A stretch of DNA of 64,000 bases from Saccharothrix sp. HUAS TT1 (GTDB lineage: Bacteria; Actinomycetota; Actinomycetes; Mycobacteriales; Pseudonocardiaceae). Positions 32,655 through 41,511 of the stretch are shown in pieces (position 1 is the first letter of the stretch; every line of letters starts with the position of its first letter). Under the pieces are notes generated by a model that worked only from the letters and a program-made list of their open reading frames with translations, was not told the DNA's origin and made no database searches. The position numbers and the translations under genes are program-made. The stretch lies in the NCBI RefSeq assembly GCF_040744945.1, contig NZ_CP160453.1:5332001-5396000 (forward strand), written 5' to 3'.

Positions 32655-33645
32655 ATGAGCGGAGAGCGCGTCGGGTCCACGCCCTACCTGATGCTGGCCG
32701 TCGCCACGGTCGGCTTCGCGGTGAACTTCTGGGCGTGGGCGCTGCTCAGTCCGCTCGGGCCGATGTTCAAGGAGGCGCTGGGGCTCAGCGCGTTCCAGCA
32801 GGCGCTGCTGGTGGCGGTGCCCGTGGTGGTCGGGTCGCTGGGGCGCATCCCGGTGGGCGCGCTGACCGACCGGCACGGCGGGCGGGTGATGTTCCCGCTG
32901 ATCTCGGCCGTGACGATCGTGCCGGTGCTGTTCCTGGGCCTGGTCGGGCATGGCTCGCTGGCGGGGCTGCTGGTCGGCGGGTTCGTCCTCGGGCTGGGCG
33001 GGTCGTCGTTCGCCGTCGGCGTGCCGTTCGTCAACGCCTGGTTCCCGCCGCACCGGCGCGGGATGGCGATCGGCGTGTTCGGCGCGGGCATGGGCGGCAC
33101 GGCGATCAGCGCGCTGACGACGGTCCAGCTGGTCGACGCGGGCGGCGTGCCGACGCCGTTCGTGGTGACGGCCGCCGTGCTGGCGGTGTACGCGGTGGTG
33201 GCGTACGCCGTGCTGCGCGACGCGCCCGGCTGGTCGCCGCCGACCGAGCCGACGGCGCGCCGGTTGCGCAGCGCGCTGCGCCTGCCGGTGACCTGGCAGG
33301 CGTCGGCGCTGTACGCGGTGGCGTTCGGCGGGTACGTGGCGTTCTCCGTCTACCTGCCCGCCTACCTGGAGACCGCCTACCACCTGGGGCAGACCGACGC
33401 GGCGAACCGCACCGCCGGGTTCGTGCTGCTCGCGGTGGTGCTGCGGCCGGTGGGCGGGTGGCTGTCCGACCGGGTGGGCGCGGTGCGGGTGCTGACGTGG
33501 GCGTTGGGCGTGACGACGGTCTGCGCGGTGGTGCAGGCGTTCACGCCGGAGCTGATGCCGGTCGGCACGGTGGCGTTCCTGGCCATGGCGGCGGCGCTGG
33601 GCGCGGGCAGCGGCGCGGTGTTCGCGCTGGTCGCCCTGCTCGCGC
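32655..33645 (+). pseudogene. narK: narK: nitrate/nitrite transporter, 3' end deleted
   Basis: From ATG 32655 the frame encodes about 330 residues of a NarK-type MFS transporter: YLMLAVATVGFAVNFWAWAL, RIPVGALTDRHGGRVMFPLI, then VGVPFVNAWFPPHRRGMAIG with the nitrate-transporter-like FGAGMGGTAISA. Homology stops at FALVALLAP near 33645. The frame then reads a nonsense tail to 33719 while another frame turns into narI. The last two or three membrane helices are lost, so the protein is unlikely to work. Confidence 0.75.
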
Positions 33646-34009
33646 CGGGGCGATCCTGGTCTACCGCCGCCGCACGGTCGGCCCGGTGTTCTCCGCGACC
33701 ACCCGCAACGACAAGGTGATGTACGTGCTGCTGGTCGGCACGCTGCTGCTCGGCCTCGGCACGACCGTCCTGGGCAACCTGACCGACCACCCGCACGACT
33801 ACCGCGAATCCGTCTCACCGTGGTTCCGCTCGATCTTCTACTTCCAGCCCCAGCCGGAGCTGATGGCGGACGCGCCGATCGGCTTCCGGCTGCACGCCCT
33901 GTCCGCGTGGGCGCTGTTCGCCTTCTGGCCGTTCAGCCGCCTGGTGCACGTGTTCTCGATGCCGCTGGGCTACCTGACCCGTCCGTACGTCGTCTACCGC
34001 AGCCGCTGA
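33646..34009 (+). pseudogene. narI: narI: nitrate reductase gamma subunit, 5' end deleted
   Basis: The frame ending at TGA 34007-34009 gives about 120 residues typical of the NarI C-terminus: YRRRTVGPVFSATTRNDKVM, HPHDYRESVSPWFRSIF, and FWPFSRLVHVFSMPLGYLTR followed by PYVVYRSR. The His of RLVHVF is one of the heme ligands of the family. The N-terminal half with the other membrane helices is missing. The join to narK is out of frame. It is not expected to be expressed as a functional subunit. Confidence 0.78.
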
Positions 34010-34010
34010 C

Positions 34011-35756
34011 TCACCCCAGGCGCGCGTCGACCAGCTTCGCCAGCAGGCGCGGTGTCGGGTGCTCGAAGACGTCCCGCACACCCAGCCGGACGCCGACGCG
34101 CTGCCGCAGCCGGGTCAGGAGGCGGACCGCGATCAGCGAGTCGCCGCCCAGTTCGAAGTACGACGAATCGGCGTCCACCTCGGCGTCGAGCACTTCCCGG
34201 TACACCGCCTCGACGTGGGACAGCACGTCGTGCGCGTCGTCGGCCACGGGCTTGGGCCCCTGGCCGGTGAACGAGGCGCGCAGCGCGGCGACGTCCACCT
34301 TGCCGGTGGCGGTGAGGGGGAGGGACGCGCGGGCGTGGACGTGGTGCGGGTGCATGGCGCGGGGCAGCCGGGCCTCCAACGCGCGCACCACGTCGGCGGG
34401 CGTGGCCGGGTCGGTCGCGGACGGCACGTAGACGCCCACGAGCGTCGGGTGCTCGCCGTCGACGGCGAAGACGACCGCGGTCGTGACGCCGGGGCACGTG
34501 GTCATCGCGCGTTCCACCTCGGCCGGTTCGACCCGGACCCCGCGCACCTTGAGCTGCCGGTCCGCCCGGCCGAGGAAGGTCAGGCCGCCGTCCGGCCGGA
34601 CGCGCACCACGTCACCGGTGCGGTACGCGCGTCCGGCGGGGGTCGGGGCGAACCGCTCGGCGGTCAGGTCCGGGCGGTGGTGGTAGCCCCAGGCGACGGT
34701 CGGCCCGGCCACCGACAGCTCCGAGGCGCCGTTCCCGCGCGGGACCAGGATCTCCCCGATGTGCGGCAGGGCGTGGCCGATCGGCACGTCGTCGGTGTCG
34801 AGCAGGGCCCGCCCGACCCGGCCGCCGATGTCGGCGGCGTGCGTGACCATGACCGTCTCGGTCTGGCCGTAGGCGTTGATCAGCCGCACGTGCTCGGGCA
34901 CGTGCTCGGACCACAGCCGCACGGTGCGGGCGCGGGCCTCCTCACCGCCCATGACGACCGCGCGCAGGCTCGGCGGCAGCGGCTCGCCCGTGGTGACGAG
35001 GTGGTCGACCAGCTCGTTCCAGAGGGCGGTGGCGAGGTTGACCACGGTGACGCCGCGGTCGGCGACCACGGCGAGCAGGGTCGCGATGGACGGGTCGGCC
35101 GTGCGGTCGTCGCACACCAGGGCCGCGCCGCCGAACAGCGTCGCGTAGATCTCCTCGCCGCTGGTGTCCCAGATCAGCGGGGTCAGGTTCAGCACCCGGT
35201 CCTGCTGCGTGATCCCGTACCTGTCGGTCAGCGCCGCGCCCGCGGTGAGCACGGCCCGGTGCGGCACCAGGACGCCCTTCGGGACGCCGGTGGACCCCGA
35301 GGTGAACATCAGGTAGGCGAGGTCGTCGGGCGAAGCGGCCGAAGTGGACTCGCCGGTGGGCTCGCCGGCCGGCCCGTCGAACGGCAACGGCGCCACCGGG
35401 AGGTCCCGGAGGACGGGCGCGAGCGCGGCGAGGGTGGCGTCCCGGCCGAGCACCGCGACGGCGCCGCCCGTGGTGAGCACCGACCGCAGGCGGTCCTCGG
35501 GGTCGCCGGGCGACACCGGGAGGTACGCGGCTCCGGCGTGCAGCACGCCCAGCGCGCCGGCGATGGTGCTCCAGTGCCGCTCGGCCGGCACCGCCACCCG
35601 CGCGCCGCGGGGCACGCCGTGCGCGGCCAGGCCGCCCGCGATCCGCCGCACCTCGGTCATCAGCTCCCGGAACGTCAGCTCGCGGTCGCGGTCCAGCAGG
35701 GCGGGCGCGTCCGGTGTGGCGGCGGCGACCCGTGCCAGCTCGGCGGTGATGCTCAC
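34011..35756 (-). CDS. NRPS A-T didomain protein (cationic residue predicted)
   Basis: GTG 35756 overlaps the stop of the condensation gene (GTGA). The 581-residue protein is an adenylation domain (YLMFTSGSTGVPKGV; core lysine in LTATGKVD) followed by a carrier domain (YFELGGDSLIAV). Read by eye against the EntF positions, the pocket code is D-T-E-N-V-G-A-M-V-K. The D-x-E-N-x-G pattern is like that of ornithine- and lysine-type pockets. With the separate condensation protein it would form a split C/A-T module. Its stop lies one base from the narI remnant, marking the left end of the cluster. Confidence 0.85.
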   Translation of the reverse strand: MSITAELARVAAATPDAPALLDRDRELTFRELMTEVRRIAGGLAAHGVPRGARVAVPAERHWSTIAGALGVLHAGAAYLPVSPGDPEDRLRSVLTTGGAVAVLGRDATLAALAPVLRDLPVAPLPFDGPAGEPTGESTSAASPDDLAYLMFTSGSTGVPKGVLVPHRAVLTAGAALTDRYGITQQDRVLNLTPLIWDTSGEEIYATLFGGAALVCDDRTADPSIATLLAVVADRGVTVVNLATALWNELVDHLVTTGEPLPPSLRAVVMGGEEARARTVRLWSEHVPEHVRLINAYGQTETVMVTHAADIGGRVGRALLDTDDVPIGHALPHIGEILVPRGNGASELSVAGPTVAWGYHHRPDLTAERFAPTPAGRAYRTGDVVRVRPDGGLTFLGRADRQLKVRGVRVEPAEVERAMTTCPGVTTAVVFAVDGEHPTLVGVYVPSATDPATPADVVRALEARLPRAMHPHHVHARASLPLTATGKVDVAALRASFTGQGPKPVADDAHDVLSHVEAVYREVLDAEVDADSSYFELGGDSLIAVRLLTRLRQRVGVRLGVRDVFEHPTPRLLAKLVDARLG

Positions 35757-37036
35757 CGGGGTTCCTCCAGGTGCTCGCGGAGCAGGGACAGGTAGTCGTC
35801 GGCCAGCGCGGCGGCCGTGGCGCGGTCGAACAGGTCGGTGCTGTGGGCGACGAAGCCGACCAGGCCCGCGCCGTCCCAGGCCAGCTCCAGCTCCACCTCG
35901 AACTCGCTGGTCCGGCTGGGCAGCGGCACCGGCGTGGCGGTCACGCCGGGCAGCCGCAGGTCGTCCTCGGCGAAGTCCTGGACGGTGAACACCGCCTGGA
36001 ACAGCGGGGTCCGGGAGAGGTCGCGCGGCGGCGAGACCGCCTCCACCACCTGCTGGAACGGCACGTGGCCGTCGTCGTAGGCGTCGAACGCGGTCGACCG
36101 CACCCGGCGCAGCAGCTCGGGGAACGCGGGCGCGCCGGACACGTCCACCCGCAGCACGACGGTGTTGGTGAACAGGCCGATCATGGCCTCCTCGTCCGCG
36201 CCCTCGCGGCCGGACAGCGGCACGCCGACGCTCAGGTCGTGCTCGCCGGACCGGCGGGCCAGCACGGCGAAGAAGTTGGCCAGCAGCACCATGAACAGCG
36301 TCGCGCCGTGCCGCCGCGCGTGGTCGCGGGCGCGCCGCACCAGCTCGGGGTCGACGGTCAGCGGGACGCGTCCGCCGTGCGGCGACCGGATGCGCGGCCG
36401 CGGCCGGTCGGTGGGCAGCGCGAGCGGCGGCGCGCCGCGCAGCCGCTCCCGCCACCGGGCCAACGCCTCGGTGTCCGGCGGCTCGGCCGCCGCGCGCCGC
36501 GCGTGCGCGGTGTAGGTCTCACGCAGCGGCGGTGGCGGCTCGCCGCGGTAGAACGCGGCCAGGTCGCCGCAGAAAACCGGCAGCGACAGGCCGTCCGCGC
36601 AGATGTGGTGGAGCACCACCGAAAGGATGTGGTGATCTTCGGCCAATCGCACCAGCAGCACCCGGAACGGGTTCTCCCGGTCCAGCCGGAAAGGTCGCAG
36701 AACGTGATCTTCGTTTTCCCGGGCGGCCTCCGCCTCGGCGTCGGGGCGTCCGGATAAATCGACCCGTTTGGCGGATGCGTGGACCGTCGGCAGTACGAGC
36801 TGTCGCGGCTCGCCGGTGCTCAGGTCGATCCGGGTGCGCAATGGTTCATGCCGTTGGACCAATGCCGACAACGCGGCGTCGAGCGCGTCGGCGGCGAGCG
36901 GTCCGCGCAGCCGGTGGGCGAACGAGATGTGGTAGGTGCTGGTCGGTCCGTCGAATTGCTCGGTGAACCAGATGCCGTGTTGTGCGGGGGACAGCGGGAT
37001 GCTCTCGGTGGCCGACCGGATTTCTTCCTGGGTCAC
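35753..37036 (-). CDS. Stand-alone NRPS condensation domain
   Basis: This 427-residue protein starts at GTG 37036. It carries the full set of condensation motifs: SPAQHGIWFTEQF at the start, RHEPLRTRID, the catalytic HHICADG (HHxxxDG intact), GLFTNTVVLRVD, and VPFQQVVEAVSP. No adenylation or carrier domain is attached. It is translationally coupled to the A-T protein downstream and 33 bases after the EF-G-binding-type gene. It should form one peptide bond between carrier-bound residues. Which donor it accepts cannot be told from sequence. Confidence 0.88.
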   Translation of the reverse strand: MTQEEIRSATESIPLSPAQHGIWFTEQFDGPTSTYHISFAHRLRGPLAADALDAALSALVQRHEPLRTRIDLSTGEPRQLVLPTVHASAKRVDLSGRPDAEAEAARENEDHVLRPFRLDRENPFRVLLVRLAEDHHILSVVLHHICADGLSLPVFCGDLAAFYRGEPPPPLRETYTAHARRAAAEPPDTEALARWRERLRGAPPLALPTDRPRPRIRSPHGGRVPLTVDPELVRRARDHARRHGATLFMVLLANFFAVLARRSGEHDLSVGVPLSGREGADEEAMIGLFTNTVVLRVDVSGAPAFPELLRRVRSTAFDAYDDGHVPFQQVVEAVSPPRDLSRTPLFQAVFTVQDFAEDDLRLPGVTATPVPLPSRTSEFEVELELAWDGAGLVGFVAHSTDLFDRATAAALADDYLSLLREHLEEPR

Positions 37037-37069
37037 GTTTCCCCCGCGAGGACGGGCGTCGGGAACTCC

Positions 37070-37576
37070 TCAGACGAGGACCTTCGCGACGAACTGGTTG
37101 ATGTTGCCGAGCATCCGCGCGATCCGCTCGTCGTCGCCGATCGTCTCGGCGGGCTGCGGCGCCGATGGCCGCCGCTTGCGCCGCACGTAGGCGGAACAGG
37201 CCAGGTCAGCGCACACGTAGGTGCCGACGGTGTTGCCGCGTCGACCGGCCGCGCCCGCCTTCGGCGCGGCGAACAACCCCACGTCGGACAGCACGTGGGT
37301 GGTCAGGCAGAACGCGCACGTGGACGACCTCAGCGCGCTCTTCGGCGGGTTGTTCGCCCGCAGCACGACGCCCACCACCCCCTCGTCCCAGGGCAGCACG
37401 AGATAGGCGTTGTTCACCGCGCGCGGGTCGACCCAGCCGAGGAAGTCGGTTTCCGACCAGTCCTTCGAATCGAGGTCGGCGGGTAGGGTGAGCTTCTTCG
37501 CTTCGCCTTTCGAGCAGTTGACGAACGACTTTCGAATTTCCTCCGCCGGGGTCGGCCGCACCCTATTGCCCTTCAT
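37070..37576 (-). CDS. FBP-domain (FusB-like) EF-G-binding protein
   Basis: The start is ATG 37576 (MKGNRVRPTPAEEIRKSFVN). The 168-residue protein has the FBP layout. A helical N-terminus includes FVNCSKGEAKKLTLP; a central strand region has VLPWDEGVVGVVLRA. A treble-clef zinc finger comprises CAFC (CxxC) plus CADLAC (CxxxxC). FusB-type proteins bind elongation factor G and rescue it from fusidic acid. Related proteins are widespread in actinobacteria. As first gene of an NRPS unit it could protect the ribosome from the product, but it may also be a chance neighbour. Confidence 0.75.
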   Translation of the reverse strand: MKGNRVRPTPAEEIRKSFVNCSKGEAKKLTLPADLDSKDWSETDFLGWVDPRAVNNAYLVLPWDEGVVGVVLRANNPPKSALRSSTCAFCLTTHVLSDVGLFAAPKAGAAGRRGNTVGTYVCADLACSAYVRRKRRPSAPQPAETIGDDERIARMLGNINQFVAKVLV

Positions 37577-37597
37577 TTCGCTGACGTGACGCCAAGG

Positions 37598-37627
37598 CCA
37601 GTATGCCGGACGGTCGGCGCGGGTCAA
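37598..37627 (-). promoter_or_regulatory. Probable promoter for the EF-G-binding/C/A-T operon
   Basis: On the minus strand TTGACC (37627-37622) and TACTGG (37603-37598) are 18 bases apart, 22 bases before the ATG at 37576. The -35 is good, the -10 fair. Confidence 0.4.
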
Positions 37628-37714
37628 CATGTGTCTGCGCGCCGCTTCGACTACACGCACGATCGGGCCCGCGCAAGGGGTGACATGGCTGGCGTCGGCG
37701 CTCGCTACGGGTCG

Positions 37715-37743
37715 TTGCCACGTGAGGTGGGCTGTGCTAGGAA
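37715..37743 (+). promoter_or_regulatory. Possible promoter for the long NRPS operon
   Basis: TTGCCA (37715-37720) and TAGGAA (37738-37743) are 17 bases apart, about 155 bases before the GTG at 37900. The -10 lacks the usual final T, so this is tentative. Confidence 0.3.
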
Positions 37744-37899
37744 GTGTTTGATCGCACTTGCCGGAAACCGGCGGGAAGGTTCTGGGGAGCTGGGCGGGGC
37801 GGTTGGCGCGCATTCCGCGTCGACCGATCACATTCTTGGGGAACGGTGGTGGCCGAGCGCTGCCCGGCCCCGGTCTGTCGCGGCGAGGGGCGGTTGATC

Positions 37900-39750
37900 G
37901 TGCCTGGGGAATGGAATCGAACGGACGCGGCCTTTCCGGCCGACCGCGGGCTGCACGAGTTGGTCGAGGACCGCGTCGCCGACTCCGGCGGGCGCACCGC
38001 CGTCGTCTTCGGCGCCGAGCGGGTCACCTACGCCGAGCTGGACGCGCGGGCCAACGGGCTGGCGCACCGGCTGGTCGAGGCCGGTGTCGGGCTGGACGAC
38101 GTGGTGGCCCTGTGCGTCGACCGGTCGGTGGAGATGGTGGTCGCGCTGCTGGCGATCCTGAAGGCGGGCGGCGCGTACCTGCCGCTGGACCCGGAGCTGC
38201 CCGCGAACCGCGTCGCCCAGATCACGGCGGTCGCGCGGGCCCGGGTCTGCGTGGTGACCGACGACCACCGCGCGCTGCTGCCCGACGACGTGACGGCCGT
38301 GCCGCCGACGGCGCCGCCCCGGACCGACCGGCCGGACCGGCGCGCGAGCGGCGCGAACCTCGTCTCGGTCTACTTCACCTCCGGCTCCACGGGCGTGCCG
38401 AAGGGCGTGGCCAGCAGCCACGAGGGCTGGGTGAACCGGATGACCTGGTCCCAGCGCGAGCACCGGCTGCGGCCGGGCGACACCGTGCTGCACAAGACGA
38501 CCCTGACGTTCGACGACTCGGCGCTGGAGCTGTTCTGGCCGTTGACGGTCGGCGCCCGCGTGGCCGTCCTGGAACCCGGCGCGCACCGCGACCCGCGGGC
38601 GATCCTCGACGCCCTGCAGGCGCACCGCAGCGCGTACCTCCAGGTGGTGCCGAGCATGTTGACGATGCTGCTGGACGAGCTGGAGCGCGGCGGCTGGGAC
38701 CTGTCGGCGCTGCGCGACGTGACGTCCAGCGGCGAGGCGCTGCCGCCGGAGACCACCGGCCGGTTCCTGGCGCTGCTGCCGTCGGTCCGCCTGCACAACA
38801 CCTGGGGCGCGACCGAGGTGTCGATCGACTCGACCAACCACACGTGCGGCCCGGCGGACGCGGCGGACACCGGCGCGGTGTCGGTCGGCGTCCCGTTCGA
38901 CAACAACCGCGTGCACGTGCTCGACGCCGACTTCGCGGAGGTCGGGGTCGGCGAGGTCGGCGACCTGCACATCGCGGGCGTCGGGCTGGCCCGCGGCTAC
39001 CTGGGCGACCCGGCGGCCACCGCGCGGGCGTTCCTGCCCAACCCGTTCTCGCCCGGCGAACGGCTCTACCGCACCGGCGACCGCGGCTACCGGCGGCCGG
39101 ACGGCACGGTCAAGTTCGTCGGCCGCGACGACCACCAGGTCAAGATCCGCGGCATGCGGGTCGAGCTGGGCGAGGTCGAGTCGGCCCTGCGCCGCTCGCC
39201 GCTGGTCCGCGACGCGGTCGTGGCGCTGCGCCGCCTCGGCGAGGACGACCACCTGGTCGCCTACACCACCCCGGCCGACCCGGACCGCGCGCTCGACCCC
39301 GAGGAGCTGCGCGACCTGGTCGCCGACCGGCTGCCCAAGCACATGGTGCCGTCGGTGGTCGTCGTGCTGGACGCGTTGCCGCTCAACGCCAACGGCAAGG
39401 TCGACCGGGCGAAGCTGCCCACCCCGGCCCGGCCGCGCGGCGGTGACGCCGAGTACGTGCCGTGCGAGGGCCCCGCGCAGGAGGCGGTCGCCGAGATGTG
39501 GCGCGACCTGCTCGGCCTGGACCGCGTCGGCGCGCGGGACGACTTCTTCGACCTCGGCGGCCACTCGCTGATGGCGACCCGGTTCACGGCCAGGGTGCGG
39601 CAGCGCTTCGACGTGGACCTGCCGGTGCGCGCGGTGTTCGGCACCCCCACGGTGGCCGAGCTGGCCGAGGAGATCGAGCGCCTGCTGGTGGCGAAGATCG
39701 ACGACATGTCCGAGGACGAGGTGCGCGCGCTGCTCGGCGGCGCCGAGTGA
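37900..39750 (+). CDS. NRPS A-T didomain protein (unassigned residue)
   Basis: The start is most likely GTG 37900 (VPGEWNRTDAAFPADRGLHE), with GAGGGG upstream. The 616-residue product has an adenylation domain (YFTSGSTGVPKGV; YRTGDRGYRRPDG; core LNANGKVD) and a carrier domain (DLGGHSLMAT, Ser about 555), with an acidic tail. The pocket code read by eye is D-D-L-Q-T-S-T-I-D-K, which matches no substrate I know. That fits a rare building block such as the diamino acid made by the following genes. It opens the long operon and directly precedes the MbtH-like gene. Confidence 0.85.
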   Translation: MPGEWNRTDAAFPADRGLHELVEDRVADSGGRTAVVFGAERVTYAELDARANGLAHRLVEAGVGLDDVVALCVDRSVEMVVALLAILKAGGAYLPLDPELPANRVAQITAVARARVCVVTDDHRALLPDDVTAVPPTAPPRTDRPDRRASGANLVSVYFTSGSTGVPKGVASSHEGWVNRMTWSQREHRLRPGDTVLHKTTLTFDDSALELFWPLTVGARVAVLEPGAHRDPRAILDALQAHRSAYLQVVPSMLTMLLDELERGGWDLSALRDVTSSGEALPPETTGRFLALLPSVRLHNTWGATEVSIDSTNHTCGPADAADTGAVSVGVPFDNNRVHVLDADFAEVGVGEVGDLHIAGVGLARGYLGDPAATARAFLPNPFSPGERLYRTGDRGYRRPDGTVKFVGRDDHQVKIRGMRVELGEVESALRRSPLVRDAVVALRRLGEDDHLVAYTTPADPDRALDPEELRDLVADRLPKHMVPSVVVVLDALPLNANGKVDRAKLPTPARPRGGDAEYVPCEGPAQEAVAEMWRDLLGLDRVGARDDFFDLGGHSLMATRFTARVRQRFDVDLPVRAVFGTPTVAELAEEIERLLVAKIDDMSEDEVRALLGGAE

Positions 39751-39808
39751 CGGACCAGGACCGGGTGACGAGCAGGACCGGGTGACGACGCAGAGGGGAG
39801 TGGGCGGC

Positions 39809-40027
39809 ATGGCCGAGCGCGACGACGAGGACACCCGCACCTACGCGGTCGTGGTGAACGACGAGGAGCAGTACTCGGTGTGGCCCGCCGACCGGGAGGT
39901 GCCGGCGGGGTGGCGGGCCGAGGGCGTGACCGGCGCGAAGGACGAGTGCCTGGCGCACATCGCCGAGGTCTGGACCGACATGCGCCCGCTGAGCCTGCGG
40001 CGAAAGACGTCCCAGGGCGCGGCGTGA
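39809..40027 (+). CDS. mbtH: MbtH-like protein
   Basis: ATG 39809 follows GAGGGGAG by eight bases. The 72-residue protein carries the family signature: VNDEEQYSVWPADREVPAGW, GVTGAKDECLAHI and WTDMRPLSLR. MbtH-like proteins bind adenylation domains and are needed for their solubility or activity. Its place after an A-T gene suggests it serves several of the A domains in the cluster. The stop overlaps the next gene (GTGA). Confidence 0.92.
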   Translation: MAERDDEDTRTYAVVVNDEEQYSVWPADREVPAGWRAEGVTGAKDECLAHIAEVWTDMRPLSLRRKTSQGAA

Positions 40028-41484
40028 CGGCGCTGACCGGTCGGCTGGCCGCGAACCCGGCCGACCTGCTCCACGACGAGGTGCTGCGCCCGCAGTTCGA
40101 GCGGGAGGTCCGCCACCTGCTGCCGCACTACGTGGCGGTCGAGCGCGTGCTGGTGGCCGAGTACCGGCGGATGGGCGTGCTCACCGCCGGGCAGGCCGAC
40201 GAGGTGGACGCCCTGCTCGCCGGGATCGGGCCGGACACCCTGACCGCCGACCCGGACGCGAACCTGTCCGACGTCGCCTTCGCGGTGGAGCGGCACGTCG
40301 AGGCCCGGCTGACCCGCCCCGCCCCGCACTGGCACGTGGACCGCAGCCGCAACGACCTCCAGGCGTGCGCGCAGCTGATGTTCGCCCGCGAGCGCCTGGT
40401 CGAGCTGGCCGGCGGGCTGCTCGGGCTGACCGGGGCGGCGCACGACCTGGCCGCCGCGCACCTGACCACGCCGATGCCCGGCCACACGCACTACCAGGCC
40501 GCGCAGGTGATGACGCCCGGCTTCTACCTGGCCGCGCAGTCCGGCCGGCTGCTGCACACCGCGCGCCGGTTGTTGGCCACCTACGACGGGATCGACGCCT
40601 GCCCGCTCGGCGCGGGCGCGATGACCGGGCAGAACCTGCCGTGGGACCGCGACCGGATGGCGCGGCTGCTCGGCTTCGCCGCCGCCGGCCGCAACGCGCT
40701 GACCGACGTGGCCTCGCGCGCGTGGGCCGCCGAGATCACCGCCGAGCTGTCCCTGTTCGGCGTGACGACCAGCCGGTTCGCCACCGACCTGATCACCTGG
40801 GCGGGCGCCGGGTTCGGCTTCGTCGACCTGCCCGACGAGCTGAGCGGCATCTCCTCGGCGATGCCGCAGAAGAAGAACTTCCCGGTGCTGGAACGCATCC
40901 GGGGCCGCACCGCGCACCTCACCTCGTGCCACGTGGACGCGGTGCTCGGCCAGCGCGGCACGCCGTACACGAACCTGGTCGAGGTGTCCAAGGAGGCCGG
41001 CGCCCAGCTGTACGACGCGCTGGACACCGCGCGGTCGGTGGTGCGGCTGCTGACCGCCGTGCTGGAGCGGCTGGAGTTCCGGGTCGACCGGATGCGCGCG
41101 GCCTGCGAGCGCGAGTACCTAGGCGGATTCGCGCTGGCCACCTCGCTGACGCTGCGCGCGGGCGTGCCGTGGCGGCGGGCGCAGGTGCTGGCCGGCCGGT
41201 ACGTGGTCGCGGCGCTCGACGCGGGACTGCCGCCGACGACGCCGGACCCGGAGCTGCTGACGCGCGTCGCGGCCGAGGCCGGGCACGCGGTGGCCGAGCC
41301 GGGCGAGCTGCTGGCGGCGGCGTTCGACGTCGACCGCAGCCTGCGCGCCACGCCGACCACCGGGTCCGCGCACCCGGACGCGGTCGCGGCCGAGCTGGTC
41401 GCCCAGCGCGCGGAGCACGCGGCGCTGACCGACGAGTGGGCGGCCCGGCGCGCCCGGCTCGACCGCGCGCGGGACATCGGGTAA
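40024..41484 (+). CDS. Argininosuccinate-lyase-family enzyme (diamino-acid pathway)
   Basis: GTG 40024 overlaps the mbtH stop. The 486-residue protein belongs to the fumarase/ASL superfamily: HWHVDRSRNDLQACAQLMFA, TTPMPGHTHYQAAQVM and the mobile-loop signature SGISSAMPQKKNFPVLERI. These enzymes release fumarate from N-linked aspartate. Beside a cysteine-synthase homologue and a threonine-kinase homologue, the likely role is cleaving an aspartate adduct to free the beta-amino group of 2,3-diaminobutyrate or 2,3-diaminopropionate, rather than arginine synthesis. I recall friulimicin-type clusters using such a gene trio. Substrate is inferred. Confidence 0.8.
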   Translation: MTALTGRLAANPADLLHDEVLRPQFEREVRHLLPHYVAVERVLVAEYRRMGVLTAGQADEVDALLAGIGPDTLTADPDANLSDVAFAVERHVEARLTRPAPHWHVDRSRNDLQACAQLMFARERLVELAGGLLGLTGAAHDLAAAHLTTPMPGHTHYQAAQVMTPGFYLAAQSGRLLHTARRLLATYDGIDACPLGAGAMTGQNLPWDRDRMARLLGFAAAGRNALTDVASRAWAAEITAELSLFGVTTSRFATDLITWAGAGFGFVDLPDELSGISSAMPQKKNFPVLERIRGRTAHLTSCHVDAVLGQRGTPYTNLVEVSKEAGAQLYDALDTARSVVRLLTAVLERLEFRVDRMRAACEREYLGGFALATSLTLRAGVPWRRAQVLAGRYVVAALDAGLPPTTPDPELLTRVAAEAGHAVAEPGELLAAAFDVDRSLRATPTTGSAHPDAVAAELVAQRAEHAALTDEWAARRARLDRARDIG

Positions 41485-41511
41485 CGGCGGGAACCGGGGG
41501 AGGAGCCGGGC

